Origin: Variovorax paradoxus
GTDB taxonomy: Bacteria; Pseudomonadota; Gammaproteobacteria; Burkholderiales; Burkholderiaceae_C
NCBI RefSeq assembly: GCF_018614955.1
Contig: NZ_JAGGNV010000008.1
Span: 164,859 to 228,858, forward strand
Direction: 5' to 3'
Length of the DNA: 64,000 nt
Each line of letters starts with the position of its first letter. The first letter of the stretch is position 1. Position numbers and translations under genes: made by a program. Shown here in pieces: positions 54,145 through 62,918 of this stretch. The notes under the pieces were generated by a model. It saw nothing but the letters and a program-made list of their open reading frames with translations. It ran no database searches and had not been told where the DNA came from.

Positions 54145-54782
54145 CGACGCAATCCGCGGTCCGCCTGTTCCTCGTCGACGACCATCCGTTGGTGCGCGAC
54201 GGCCTGCGCGCGCGCCTCGATCCGCTGCCGGGCATCGAGATCGTCGGCGAAGCCGGCAGCGCCGCCGAAGCCTTGACGCTGATCGAGCGCCTGCAGCCGG
54301 ATCTGGTGCTGGCCGATGTCGGCATGAAGGACATGAACGGCATCGAACTCGCCGCCTTGCTGCTGCAGAGGCAGCCCGCGGTGCGCGTCGTGATGCTCAG
54401 CATGTACGACAACCCCGAGTACGTGCAGCAGGCCCTGCAGGCCGGCGCACGCGGCTACGTGCTGAAGGATGCGCCGGCGGCCGAGATCGTCGCCGCCATC
54501 GATGCGGTGTCGGCCGGCGGCACTTTCCTGAGCCCGGCGGTTTCGCAGCGGCTGTTCCGCAACCAGGTGCCCAAGCCGCTGCTCACGCCGCGCGAGAGCG
54601 AGATCCTCTCGGCGCTGGGCCGCGGCGAGTCGAGCAAGCAGATCGCGCGCGACCTGGGCTTGAGCGTGCGCACGGTGGAGGCACATCGGCAGAGCATCAA
54701 GCGCCGGCTCGGCATCGAAGGGCAGGCGGAGCTGATCAAGTACGCCGTCGAACACGCACGCCAGTTCGGCAGCGGCAGCTGA
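54141..54782 (+). CDS. NarL/LuxR-type response regulator
   Basis: 213 residues. The receiver domain has VDDHPLVRDGLR, phospho-acceptor Asp59 in LADVGMKD, Ser in LSMYDNPEY and Lys in YVLKDAPA. The C-terminal LuxR helix-turn-helix is LTPRESEILSALGRGESSKQ, then IARDLGLSVRTVEAHRQSIK. It is translationally coupled to its kinase (ATGA at 54141). It lies 123 bases upstream of cstA, the likely target. Confidence 0.94.
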   Translation: MTTQSAVRLFLVDDHPLVRDGLRARLDPLPGIEIVGEAGSAAEALTLIERLQPDLVLADVGMKDMNGIELAALLLQRQPAVRVVMLSMYDNPEYVQQALQAGARGYVLKDAPAAEIVAAIDAVSAGGTFLSPAVSQRLFRNQVPKPLLTPRESEILSALGRGESSKQIARDLGLSVRTVEAHRQSIKRRLGIEGQAELIKYAVEHARQFGSGS

Positions 54783-54905
54783 GCGGGCAGGGCGTCTAGG
54801 GTTTTCCATTAAGCAACACCACGCGGCCCGCCCGCGCGGTGTGACGGATGCCGGCGCGGCCAAGGCTCGCCAAACTCCCGGGGTTCAAATCAAGGAGACA
54901 TCCGC
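54783..54905 (+). promoter_or_regulatory. cstA upstream region with stem-loop
   Basis: An imperfect stem of 11 bp (54816-54826 with 54832-54842, 10 of 11 paired, 5-base loop) lies about 65 bases before cstA. No T-run follows, so it is not a clear terminator. AAGGAG at about 54893-54898 is the cstA ribosome-binding site. The hairpin could be an operator or a leader-RNA control element; its role is unknown. Confidence 0.35.
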
Positions 54906-56972
54906 ATGCACAGCATCCGCCGCCACCTGGTGTGGCTCGTCGTGGCCGTGATCGGCGCATTCGCGCTGGGCACGGTGGCACTGGCCCGCGGCGAGGCGAT
55001 CAGCGCCTTGTGGGTCGTGATCGCCGCCATCTGCACCTACCTGATCGCGTACCGCTACTACAGCCTCTTCATCGCCGACCGCGTGCTCGGCCTGGACGGC
55101 AATCGCAAGACGCCCGCGCATCGCCACAACGACGGGCTCGACTACGTGCCGACCGACAAGAACGTGCTGTTCGGCCACCACTTCGCGGCCATCGCCGGAG
55201 CCGGTCCGCTGGTCGGGCCGGTGCTCGCGGCGCAGATGGGCTACCTGCCGGGGCTGCTGTGGATCCTGGCCGGCGTGGTGTTCGCCGGCGCGGTGCAGGA
55301 CTTCATCGTGCTCTTCATCTCGACGCGGCGCGACGGCCGCTCGCTCGGCGATTTGATCAAGCAGGAGATGGGTACGGTGCCGGGCCTGATCGCGCTCTTC
55401 GGCACCTTCATGATCATGATCATCATCCTCGCGGTGCTGGCGCTGATCGTGGTCAAGGCGCTGGCCGAATCGCCCTGGGGCACCTTCACCGTGGCCGCGA
55501 CGATTCCGGTCGCGGTCTTCATGGGCGTCTATCTGCGCTACATCCGGCCGGGCCGCATCGGCGAGATCTCGGTGATCGGCTTCGTGCTCTTGATGCTCGC
55601 GATCTTCGGCGGCCAGGCGGTGGCGCAGAGCCCGACCTGGGCGCCGATGTTCACCTTCGACGGCAAGGCGCTGACCTGGATGCTGATCGGCTACGGCTTC
55701 ATCGCCGCCAGCCTGCCGGTGTGGCTGCTGCTGGCGCCGCGCGACTACCTCTCGACCTTCCTGAAGATCGGCACCATCGTCGCGCTGGCGATCGGCATCG
55801 TGTTCGTGGCACCGACGTTGCAGATGCCTGCCATCACGCAGTTCGCGCAGGGCAACGGCCCGGTCTGGTCGGGCAGCCTGTTCCCCTTCCTCTTCATCAC
55901 CATCGCCTGCGGCGCGGTGTCGGGCTTCCATGCGCTGATCTCCTCGGGCACGACGCCGAAGATGCTCGACAACGAGCGCCATGCGCGCTTCATCGGCTAC
56001 GGCGGCATGCTGGCCGAGTCCTTCGTCGCGGTGATGGCGCTGGTGGCCGCCGCCTGCATCGAGCCGGGCATCTACTTCGCGATGAACAGCCCGGCCGCGC
56101 TGGTCGGCAGCACGCCCGCGGCGGTGGCGCAAACCATTTCGAGCTGGGGCTTCGCCATCACGCCCGAGATGCTGGTCCAGACCGCCAAAGACGTGGGCGA
56201 GAGCACCATCCTCGGCCGCGCCGGCGGCGCGCCGACGCTCGCGGTGGGCATGGCGCACATCCTGCACCAGGCCATCGGCGGGCCGGCCATGATGGCCTTC
56301 TGGTACCACTTCGCGATCCTGTTCGAGGCGCTGTTCATCCTGACCGCGGTGGACGCAGGCACGCGCGCCGGCCGCTTCATGCTGCAGGACCTGCTGGGCA
56401 GCTTCGTGCCGGCGTTGAAGCGCACCGACTCGATGGTCGCCAACCTGATCGCGACCTTCCTCTGCGTCGGCGCCTGGGGCTACTTTCTCTACCAGGGCGT
56501 GGTGGATCCGCTGGGCGGCATCAACACGCTCTGGCCGCTGTTCGGCATCTCCAACCAGATGCTGGCCGCGGTGGCGCTGATGCTGGGCGTGGTGGTGCTG
56601 TTCCGCATGAAGCGCGAGCGCTACGCCTGGGTCGCGATCCTGCCGGCTGCCTGGCTTCTGGTGTGCACCTTGACCGCGGGCTGGCAGAAGATCTTCTCGC
56701 CCGACCCCAAGGTCGGTTTCCTGTCCCATGCCGCGAAGTACGCAGACGGGCTGGCGCAGGGTGTGCTGATCGCGCCGGCGAAAACGCCCGAGGCCATGGC
56801 GCGCATCGTCTTCAACGACCGCCTCGACGCCGGACTGTGCGCACTCTTCATCTTCGTGGTGCTGAGCGTGCTGCTCTACAGCGTGCGCGCCTGTCTTGCG
56901 GCGCGCGCTGCCAACAAGCCGACTGCGCGCGAGACGCCCTTCGAACCGCTGGCGCCGGCGGCGGCTTCATGA
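54906..56972 (+). CDS. cstA: carbon starvation protein CstA (pyruvate/peptide transporter)
   Basis: 688 residues with about sixteen to eighteen membrane spans. NVLFGHHFAAIAGAGPLVGP is the CstA signature, followed by VQDFIVLFISTRRDGRSLGD and GAVSGFHALISSGTTPKML. It imports pyruvate or small peptides by ion coupling during carbon limitation. The small partner gene overlaps its stop by 4 bases, as in other cstA loci. The Cache-type two-component system upstream probably controls it. Confidence 0.95.
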   Translation: MHSIRRHLVWLVVAVIGAFALGTVALARGEAISALWVVIAAICTYLIAYRYYSLFIADRVLGLDGNRKTPAHRHNDGLDYVPTDKNVLFGHHFAAIAGAGPLVGPVLAAQMGYLPGLLWILAGVVFAGAVQDFIVLFISTRRDGRSLGDLIKQEMGTVPGLIALFGTFMIMIIILAVLALIVVKALAESPWGTFTVAATIPVAVFMGVYLRYIRPGRIGEISVIGFVLLMLAIFGGQAVAQSPTWAPMFTFDGKALTWMLIGYGFIAASLPVWLLLAPRDYLSTFLKIGTIVALAIGIVFVAPTLQMPAITQFAQGNGPVWSGSLFPFLFITIACGAVSGFHALISSGTTPKMLDNERHARFIGYGGMLAESFVAVMALVAAACIEPGIYFAMNSPAALVGSTPAAVAQTISSWGFAITPEMLVQTAKDVGESTILGRAGGAPTLAVGMAHILHQAIGGPAMMAFWYHFAILFEALFILTAVDAGTRAGRFMLQDLLGSFVPALKRTDSMVANLIATFLCVGAWGYFLYQGVVDPLGGINTLWPLFGISNQMLAAVALMLGVVVLFRMKRERYAWVAILPAAWLLVCTLTAGWQKIFSPDPKVGFLSHAAKYADGLAQGVLIAPAKTPEAMARIVFNDRLDAGLCALFIFVVLSVLLYSVRACLAARAANKPTARETPFEPLAPAAAS

Positions 56973-57184
56973 GAACGGCGGGCGCCACCTTGCCGGAAGC
57001 GGGACGCTATCTCGCCCGCTCGCTCGGCGCCACGCTGCGCTTGATGGTGGGCCTGCCGGACTACGACGCCTACCTGAGCCACATGGAACGCACGCATCCG
57101 GAGCAGGCCCCGATGAGCTACGAGGCCTTCTTCCGCGAACGGCAGCAGGCCCGCTACGGCAGCGGCAAGGGGCGCTGCTGCTGA
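56969..57184 (+). CDS. YbdD/YjiX-family small protein (CstA partner)
   Basis: 71 residues. LARSLGATLRLMVGLPDYDA, then YLSHMERTHPEQAPMSYEAF and FFRERQQARYGSGKGRCC are the full YbdD/YjiX pattern. The family is encoded directly after CstA-type transporters and is needed for their activity in some bacteria. ATG 56969 overlaps the cstA stop. It converges with ygfZ with 13 bases between stops. Confidence 0.93.
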   Translation: MRTAGATLPEAGRYLARSLGATLRLMVGLPDYDAYLSHMERTHPEQAPMSYEAFFRERQQARYGSGKGRCC

Positions 57185-57197
57185 CGAGGCCTCGGCC

Positions 57198-58121
57198 TCA
57201 GATGTCTTCGAGCAGCGGGTAGGGCAGGGGCTCGACCGTGAGCGCCGGTCCGTCGGGTGCACCGGCGCGCAGACCGCCCGCATCGAGCGCCGCGATCTGG
57301 ATCGAGATCAGCGCGGCCGACCCGCCGCCCGGCGCCGGCGCGGCCTGCGCCACGGTGCCGACCGGTTGCTCCGGATCGTTGGCGGCAAAGACTTCCTGGC
57401 CCGCGGCGATCGGCGCATCGGCCTGCACGAGGTAGGTGCGCCGCTTCAGCGTGCCGCGGAACTGGCTGCGCGCCACCACCTCCTGGCCCGGGTAGCAACC
57501 CTTCTTGAAGTTCACGCCGCCGACCGATTCGTAGTTGAGCATCTGCGGCACGAAGGCTTCGACGATCGGCGTGCTCAGGGTCACGATGCCGCTGCGCACC
57601 TCGCTCCATTGCCAGAGCGCGGGGTCGAGGGCAGGGCCCACGGGCGCGGCGCTGCCGGCCGGCGCGATCCAGAACGCACGCGGAATGCCGTCGGACGGAT
57701 AGAGCGAAACCACATTGGCGTCGCCGATCTGACTGCAACGGCCCGGCACCGCGCCCGCATCGACGCCATTGGCGGTCAGTGCAGTCCCGGCCAGGCCGTA
57801 GAGCGCGAACTCCTCGCTGGCATCGCTGAGCTTGACCTTGGCGCGCAGCACGAACATCGAGAGCCGCTTCAGCGTGACGGCAAGGATGTCGCGGCTCACG
57901 ACCAGCAGCACGCGTTCGGGCTCGGGCCGGATGCCGATGAAGCTCGCGATCATGCGGCCCTTGGCCGTGCAGAGCGCAGCCAGGCGCGCTTCGGAAGCGC
58001 CGAGCAGCGCGAAGTCCTGGGTCAGCTGGCCATTGAGGAAGTTGGCGGCTTCGGGGCCCGCGGCGCGAATCACGCCGAGGTGGGAGAGGGCTGTTACGCC
58101 ATTCAGAACGACTGAGGTCAT
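57198..58121 (-). CDS. ygfZ: tRNA-modifying/folate-binding protein YgfZ
   Basis: 307 residues. The signature KKGCYPGQEVVAR carries the conserved Cys, and NFLNGQLTQDFALLGASEAR begins the GcvT-like fold that binds tetrahydrofolate. YgfZ aids iron-sulfur cluster enzymes such as the methylthiotransferase MiaB. Its mRNA may be leaderless: GATAAT at 58128-58133 (minus strand) lies 6 bases before the ATG. It diverges from mltG. Confidence 0.94.
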   Translation of the reverse strand: MTSVVLNGVTALSHLGVIRAAGPEAANFLNGQLTQDFALLGASEARLAALCTAKGRMIASFIGIRPEPERVLLVVSRDILAVTLKRLSMFVLRAKVKLSDASEEFALYGLAGTALTANGVDAGAVPGRCSQIGDANVVSLYPSDGIPRAFWIAPAGSAAPVGPALDPALWQWSEVRSGIVTLSTPIVEAFVPQMLNYESVGGVNFKKGCYPGQEVVARSQFRGTLKRRTYLVQADAPIAAGQEVFAANDPEQPVGTVAQAAPAPGGGSAALISIQIAALDAGGLRAGAPDGPALTVEPLPYPLLEDI

Positions 58122-58160
58122 CGCTGAATTATCATGGTCGGCCCCGTCCCGTTCAGTCCG
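58122..58160 (-). promoter_or_regulatory. predicted ygfZ promoter, leaderless arrangement
   Basis: On the minus strand, -10 GATAAT (58128-58133) and a weak -35 CTGAAC (58151-58156) are 17 bases apart. Only 6 bases separate the -10 from the ATG, and no Shine-Dalgarno is seen, so the transcript would start at the initiation codon or within a base or two. Confidence 0.45.
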
Positions 58161-58204
58161 CAGGGCTACCGCGTCTCTTCCCCTCCGTCTCCTCCATCGG
58201 ACCC

Positions 58205-59203
58205 GTGCGCCGCTTCTTCCTCACCATTTTTCTTCTCGCCGCCTTCGTCGTGCTCGGCGCCGGCGCGGCGGGGCTCTGGTGGGTGCAGCAGCCGCTGAAG
58301 CTGCCTGCGCCCACGGTCGATCTCTCGGTCGAGCCCGGCACTACGCCGCGCGGCGTCGCACAGGCGGTGGCCGACACCGGCACGGACGTGTCGCCGCAGC
58401 TTCTCTATTGGTGGTTCCGCTTCTCCGGCCAGGATCGGCAGATCCGCGCCGGCAGCTACGAGCTGGAACGCGGCATCACGCCGCGCACGCTGCTCAACGT
58501 GCTGGTGCGCGGCGAGGAGGCCACGCGCAGCCTGGTGCTGGTCGAGGGATGGAACTTCCGTCAGGTGCGTAGCGCGCTGGCCAAGGCCGAGCAGCTGAAG
58601 CCCGAGACCTTCGGCCTGTCGGACGAGGAGCTGATGGCCAGGCTCGGCAAGCCGGGCCTGCACCCCGAGGGCCGCTTCTTCCCCGACACCTACACCTATT
58701 CCAAGGGCTCCACAGACATCGCGCTGCTGCAGCGGGCGATGCGGGCCATGGACAAGAAGCTCGACGCCGCATGGGCCGCGCGGGCCGCCGATGTTCCGCT
58801 CAAATCGGCCGATGAGGCTCTTATTCTGGCCAGCATTGTCGAGAAGGAGACAGGAAAGGCCCAGGACCGGACCCAGATCTCGGCGGTGTTCGCCAACCGC
58901 CTGCGCACCGGCATGCCGCTGCAGACCGACCCGACCGTGATCTACGGCCTGGGTACACGCTTCGACGGCAACCTGCGCAAGAAGGATCTGCAGGCCGATA
59001 CGCCCTGGAATACCTACACCCGACCCGGCCTGCCGCCCACCCCGATCGCGATGCCGGGCAAGGCGGCGCTGCTGGCGGCAGTGCAGCCGGCGCAAAGCAA
59101 GTCGCTGTACTTCGTTTCCAAGGGCGACGGCTCGAGCCATTTCAGCAGCTCGCTCGAAGAGCACAACCGCGCGGTGAACCGCTATCAACGGAGCGGGCAA
59201 TGA
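58205..59203 (+). CDS. mltG: endolytic transglycosylase MltG
   Basis: 332 residues from GTG 58205. An N-terminal anchor ([20 protein letters not shown]) leads to a LysM-like region ([20 protein letters not shown]) and the YceG catalytic domain with ASIVEKETG (catalytic Glu) and [35 protein letters not shown]. It cuts nascent glycan strands at the inner membrane and so sets peptidoglycan chain length. It overlaps tmk by 4 bases. It is the first gene of the mltG-tmk-holB-pilZ-tatD set, an order also known from Pseudomonas. Confidence 0.95.
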   Translation: MRRFFLTIFLLAAFVVLGAGAAGLWWVQQPLKLPAPTVDLSVEPGTTPRGVAQAVADTGTDVSPQLLYWWFRFSGQDRQIRAGSYELERGITPRTLLNVLVRGEEATRSLVLVEGWNFRQVRSALAKAEQLKPETFGLSDEELMARLGKPGLHPEGRFFPDTYTYSKGSTDIALLQRAMRAMDKKLDAAWAARAADVPLKSADEALILASIVEKETGKAQDRTQISAVFANRLRTGMPLQTDPTVIYGLGTRFDGNLRKKDLQADTPWNTYTRPGLPPTPIAMPGKAALLAAVQPAQSKSLYFVSKGDGSSHFSSSLEEHNRAVNRYQRSGQ

Positions 59204-59841
59204 AGGGTTTGTTCCTGACGCTCGAAGGCATCGACGGCGCCGGCAAATCGAGCCACATCGATGCGCTCGAAGCGTTGTTCAAGGCTCAGGGCCGGCAGGT
59301 CACGCGCACGCGCGAGCCCGGCGGTACGCCGATCGCCGAAACGCTGCGCACGATGATCCTCACGCAACCGATGGATCCGCTGACCGAGTCGCTGCTGGTC
59401 TTCGCGGCCCGGCGCGATCACATCGTGCGCGTGATCGAACCTGCGCTGGCGCGCGGCGAGGTCGTCCTGTGCGACCGCTTCACCGACGCCACCTTCGCCT
59501 ACCAGGGCGCGGGGCGCGGCTTCGACGCCGCGGTGCTGTCCACGCTCGAACAGTGGGTGCAGGGCCGGCCTGACGATGGCGCGCTGCTGCAGCCCGACAT
59601 CACGCTGTGGTTCGACCTCTCGCCCGAACTGGCGGCCGAGCGGCTGGCCGGCGCGCGCCTGCCGGACAAGTTCGAGTCGCAGCCGGTCGAGTTCTTCCGC
59701 CGCGTCGCCGCGGGCTATGCGCAGCGCGCGGCGGCCGCGGCGACGCGTTTCGTGCGCATCGATGCCGGCCAGTCGCGCGACCAGGTCTGGCAGCAGATCG
59801 AGGCGGCCCTGGCGGCGCGCGGTCTGATGGGGTCTCGATGA
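59200..59841 (+). CDS. tmk: thymidylate kinase
   Basis: 213 residues. P-loop [16 protein letters not shown], the DRX motif [16 protein letters not shown] and the lid region [16 protein letters not shown] fit bacterial type II enzymes. It phosphorylates dTMP to dTDP. Its ATG sits in the mltG stop (59200) and its stop in the holB start (59838). Confidence 0.96.
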   Translation: MKGLFLTLEGIDGAGKSSHIDALEALFKAQGRQVTRTREPGGTPIAETLRTMILTQPMDPLTESLLVFAARRDHIVRVIEPALARGEVVLCDRFTDATFAYQGAGRGFDAAVLSTLEQWVQGRPDDGALLQPDITLWFDLSPELAAERLAGARLPDKFESQPVEFFRRVAAGYAQRAAAAATRFVRIDAGQSRDQVWQQIEAALAARGLMGSR

Positions 59842-60857
59842 GCGCGCCTGCGCTGTCGCCCTGGCTGCAGCGGCCATTGGCCGAACTGCTGCGCCAGCGC
59901 GGCCATGCCTGGCTGCTGCAGGGTCCCTCGGGCCTGGGCCAGTACGAGCTCGGCCTGGCGCTGGCAGCCGCCTGGCTCTGCGAGCAGCGGGACGCAGCCA
60001 AGGAAGAGGGCGCCTGCGGCCATTGCCCGAGCTGCCATGCGATTTCCGTGCGCACCCATGCCGATCTCTGCGTGCTGATGCCCGAGGTGGCGATGCAGGA
60101 ACTCGGCTGGCCGCTCGACGAAAAAAGCCAGGCCGACATCGACGACAAGAAACGCAAGCCCAGCCGCGAGATCCGCGTCGAGGCGATGCGCGATGCGGTC
60201 GGCTTCGCCCAGCGCACCAGCGCGCGCGGGCGCGGCAAGGCGGTGCTGGTCTATCCGGCCGAGCGCATGAACACGATCACGGCCAATGCCTTGCTGAAGA
60301 CCCTGGAAGAGCCGGTCGGCGACGTGCGCTTCGTGCTGGCGAGCGAAGCCGCCTGGCAACTGCTGCCCACCATCCGCAGCCGCTGCCTCGGCTTCACCTT
60401 GCCCTGGCCCGCAGACGACGAGGCGCGCAATTGGCTGCTGGAGCAGGGCGTGCCCGCCGGCGACGCGCCCGCCCTGCTGCGCGCTGCCGGCGGCCGGCCC
60501 AGCGATGCGCTGCGGCTCGCCGCAGCGGGCCAGTCGCCCAAGGCCTGGGGATTGCTGCCAAAGGCCATGGTGCGCGGCGACGTCGCTGCGCTGGCCGACC
60601 ATGCGCCGGCCCAGGCCATAAGCGCGCTGCAGAAGCTTTGTCACGACCTCATGGCCACGGGCAGCGGCGCCGCGCCTCGTTTCTTCGAAGCCGCCGACCT
60701 GCCGGCCGTGCCGCCGAAAGTCGTGCTGGCCCGGTGGTCGAAATCGCTCGCAAATGCTGCAAAAACCGCAGAACACCCGTTCAATGCGGGCCTGATGCTC
60801 GAGGCGCTTGTGAGCGAAGCGCGAAGCACCCTAAACTCGGCAGGCCGCCGCCCATGA
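59838..60857 (+). CDS. holB: DNA polymerase III subunit delta'
   Basis: 339 residues. The P-loop is degenerate ([17 protein letters not shown]), as normal for delta', and the zinc module is [30 protein letters not shown], then [16 protein letters not shown] and [14 protein letters not shown] define the clamp-loader AAA core with the SRC motif. It works in the clamp loader at the replication fork. It overlaps pilZ by 4 bases. Confidence 0.95.
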   Translation: MSAPALSPWLQRPLAELLRQRGHAWLLQGPSGLGQYELGLALAAAWLCEQRDAAKEEGACGHCPSCHAISVRTHADLCVLMPEVAMQELGWPLDEKSQADIDDKKRKPSREIRVEAMRDAVGFAQRTSARGRGKAVLVYPAERMNTITANALLKTLEEPVGDVRFVLASEAAWQLLPTIRSRCLGFTLPWPADDEARNWLLEQGVPAGDAPALLRAAGGRPSDALRLAAAGQSPKAWGLLPKAMVRGDVAALADHAPAQAISALQKLCHDLMATGSGAAPRFFEAADLPAVPPKVVLARWSKSLANAAKTAEHPFNAGLMLEALVSEARSTLNSAGRRP

Positions 60858-61228
60858 ATACACCTGCAACTCCCACCCCCTCCGCACCTTCCAGGCCCAG
60901 CGTCATCCAGCTGGCCATCAAGGAAAAAGGCGCGCTCTACGCGGCGTACATCCCGCTGTTCGCCGAAGGCGGCATCTTCATTCCGACCTCGCGCGAGTAC
61001 CGCCTGGGTGACGACGTCTACGTGCTGCTCACGCTGCCCGAAGATCCGCAGCGCTATCCGGTGGCCGGCAAGGTGGCCTGGATCACCCCGGCCCGCGCCG
61101 CCGGCAACCGGGCGCCGGGCGTCGGCATCCGCTTTCCGTCCGACGACAAGTCGCGCCAGCTCAAGGCGCGCATCGAAGAGGCGCTCGGCGGCACCATGGC
61201 CTCCGACCGGCCGACCCAGACCATTTGA
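60854..61228 (+). CDS. pilZ: PilZ domain protein, type IV pilus biogenesis type
   Basis: 124 residues. LAIKEKGALYAAYIPLFAEG, then GIFIPTSREYRLGDDVYVLL and LPEDPQRYPVAGKVAWITPA match the founding PilZ of Pseudomonas. The RxxxR and D/NxSxxG residues that bind cyclic di-GMP are missing, as in that protein, so it likely works by protein contacts with PilB/FimX-type partners. The position between holB and tatD is also the Pseudomonas order. Confidence 0.92.
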   Translation: MNTPATPTPSAPSRPSVIQLAIKEKGALYAAYIPLFAEGGIFIPTSREYRLGDDVYVLLTLPEDPQRYPVAGKVAWITPARAAGNRAPGVGIRFPSDDKSRQLKARIEEALGGTMASDRPTQTI

Positions 61229-61292
61229 GTCCCGTCTCCGTGACGCGGACCGCAGGCGCTGCGGTTGCACCGCCGTTTCTTGAAGTTGCGCG

Positions 61293-62099
61293 ATGTTCAC
61301 AGACTCCCACTGCCACCTGACATTCCCCGAGTTCGCCGGCCAGATGCCGCAGATCCGCGACGCCATGGCGGCCGCGGGTGTGGATCGCGCGCTCTGCATC
61401 TGCACCACACTGGAAGAATTCGCCGAGGTGCAGGCGCTGGCGGCGCGTTATGACAACTTTTGGGCCAGCGTAGGCGTGCATCCGGACAACGAGAACATCG
61501 CCGAGCCTTCGGTGGAAGACCTGGTTCAGCGTTCCGCACTGCCCAAGGTGGTGGCCATCGGCGAGACCGGCCTCGACTACTACCAGATGGAAGAACGCAA
61601 GGGCGGGCGCAGCATCGCCGACATGGAATGGCAGCGCAACCGATTCCGCGTGCACATCCGCGCAGCGCAGCAGGTGCGCAAACCGCTGGTCATCCACACC
61701 CGAGAAGCCTCGGCCGACACGCTGGCGATCTTGAAGGAGGAGAGCGAGGACGGCAGGCCCCAGGCCGCGGGCGGCGTTTTCCACTGCTTCACCGAAACCG
61801 CCGAGGTTGCACGCGCCGCGCTCGACCTGGGCTTCTACATCTCTTTCTCGGGCATTCTGACCTTCAAGAAGGCGCAGGATCTGCGCGACGTCGCGGCTTT
61901 CGTGCCGCTCGACCGCATGCTGATCGAGACCGACAGCCCCTATCTCGCGCCCGTGCCTTACCGCGGCAAAACCAACAACCCCTCGTACGTGCCCTTCGTG
62001 GCGCAACAGATCGCCGAGCTGCGCCAGTTGCCGGTGGAGACCATCGCGCAAGCCACCAGTGACAACTTCGAAACGCTTTTTGCCGCCGTAAAGACATGA
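61293..62099 (+). CDS. TatD-family metal-dependent hydrolase
   Basis: 268 residues. Metal ligands: DSHCHLTF (His-x-His), GETGLDYY (Glu), VIHTREAS (His), GVFHCFTET (His) and ETDSPYLAPVPYRGKTNNPS (Asp). It is a DNase/3'-5' exonuclease-type TIM barrel of the YcfH/TatD family. The last four bases overlap the ankyrin gene start (ATGA at 62096). Confidence 0.95.
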   Translation: MFTDSHCHLTFPEFAGQMPQIRDAMAAAGVDRALCICTTLEEFAEVQALAARYDNFWASVGVHPDNENIAEPSVEDLVQRSALPKVVAIGETGLDYYQMEERKGGRSIADMEWQRNRFRVHIRAAQQVRKPLVIHTREASADTLAILKEESEDGRPQAAGGVFHCFTETAEVARAALDLGFYISFSGILTFKKAQDLRDVAAFVPLDRMLIETDSPYLAPVPYRGKTNNPSYVPFVAQQIAELRQLPVETIAQATSDNFETLFAAVKT

Positions 62100-62758
62100 G
62101 AAATTACATTAGAAAATTCATTTATCTATCTGTTTTTGCTGCGTCTTTTTCAGTTTATGCGGGTTCGTTCGAGGACTTCTTTCGGGCCGTGCGCAGCGAC
62201 AACGCCGGCAGTGTCAAGGAACTGCTCAACCGCGGATTCGACCCCAACACCCGCGATGAGCATGGCCAGACGGGCCTGCTGATCGCGCTGCGGGAGCCGT
62301 CGCCCAAGGTGATCCAGGTGCTGCTGGATTCGCCCCAGACCAATGTGGAACTGCGCAACGCCAAGGACGAAAGCCCCTTGATGATGGCCGCGCTCAAGGG
62401 CCAGCAGGACCTGGTGACCCAGCTGATCGCGCGCGACGCCGACGTCAACAAGCCGGGCTGGGCGCCGCTGCATTACGCGGCGACCAACGGCCACGTGGCC
62501 GTCATGAAGCAGTTGCTCGACAACCATGCCTTCATCGACGCGCAGTCGCCCAACGGCACCACGCCGCTGATGATGGCGGCGATGTACGGCTCGGCCTCGG
62601 CCGTGCAGTTGCTGCTCGACGAAGGCGCCGACACGCAGATGAAGAACGAGCAAGGCCTGACGGCGATCGATTTCGCCCAACGAGCCAATCGGTCGGATGC
62701 GGTCCGGGTGCTGAGCACGGCCGTGCGCGCCAAGAGGTCCAGCGACGGCAAGTGGTGA
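62096..62758 (+). CDS. secreted ankyrin-repeat protein
   Basis: 220 residues. An N-terminal signal peptide (YIRKFIYLSVFAASFSVYAG) is followed by about five ankyrin repeats, e.g. DEHGQTGLLIALREPSPKVI, GWAPLHYAATNGHVAVMKQL and NGTTPLMMAAMYGSASAVQL. It is predicted periplasmic and probably binds a protein partner. The first 60 bases are strikingly A/T-rich compared with the rest. It ends the mltG-tatD run and lies directly left of the transposon end. Confidence 0.9.
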   Translation: MRNYIRKFIYLSVFAASFSVYAGSFEDFFRAVRSDNAGSVKELLNRGFDPNTRDEHGQTGLLIALREPSPKVIQVLLDSPQTNVELRNAKDESPLMMAALKGQQDLVTQLIARDADVNKPGWAPLHYAATNGHVAVMKQLLDNHAFIDAQSPNGTTPLMMAAMYGSASAVQLLLDEGADTQMKNEQGLTAIDFAQRANRSDAVRVLSTAVRAKRSSDGKW

Positions 62759-62918
62759 CGGCGCTCGCACAACTAAATTTGATGCTATAGCAGAGCGACT
62801 TCTACGGGGCGAGCGCTCCAAGTTAGTTACGAATTTTGACGCTGTTTTCGCCAAGGCAATTTGATGCTTGGGGAACTCTGCAGCTAAATTTGATATTTTG
62901 TCGCCGCCGGAGGTTTCC
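62759..62918 (+). repeat. left end of a Tn7/Mu-type transposon: four direct transposase-binding-like repeats
   Basis: 160 bases with A/T content well above the surroundings. A 13-base motif close to TAAATTTGATGCT recurs at 62774 (perfect to consensus), 62831 (GAATTTTGACGCT), 62856 (GCAATTTGATGCT) and 62885 (TAAATTTGATATT), all in one orientation, spaced 57, 25 and 29 bases. Clusters of such sites at one end are typical of TnsB-bound ends. The exact terminus is not seen; it should lie between the ankyrin stop and 62774. GGAGG at 62909-62913 is the ribosome-binding site of the next gene. Confidence 0.65.

Noticed and set aside
54816..54842. Stem-loop before cstA as a rho-independent terminator of the two-component operon
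   Set aside because: No run of T follows the stem, and the loop is closer to the cstA leader; kept only as a possible control element.
62759..62773. TGA of the ankyrin gene as the exact transposon terminus
   Set aside because: A terminal TG at this distance from the first repeat would fit Tn7-type ends, but the other end and target duplication are not visible, so the boundary cannot be fixed.
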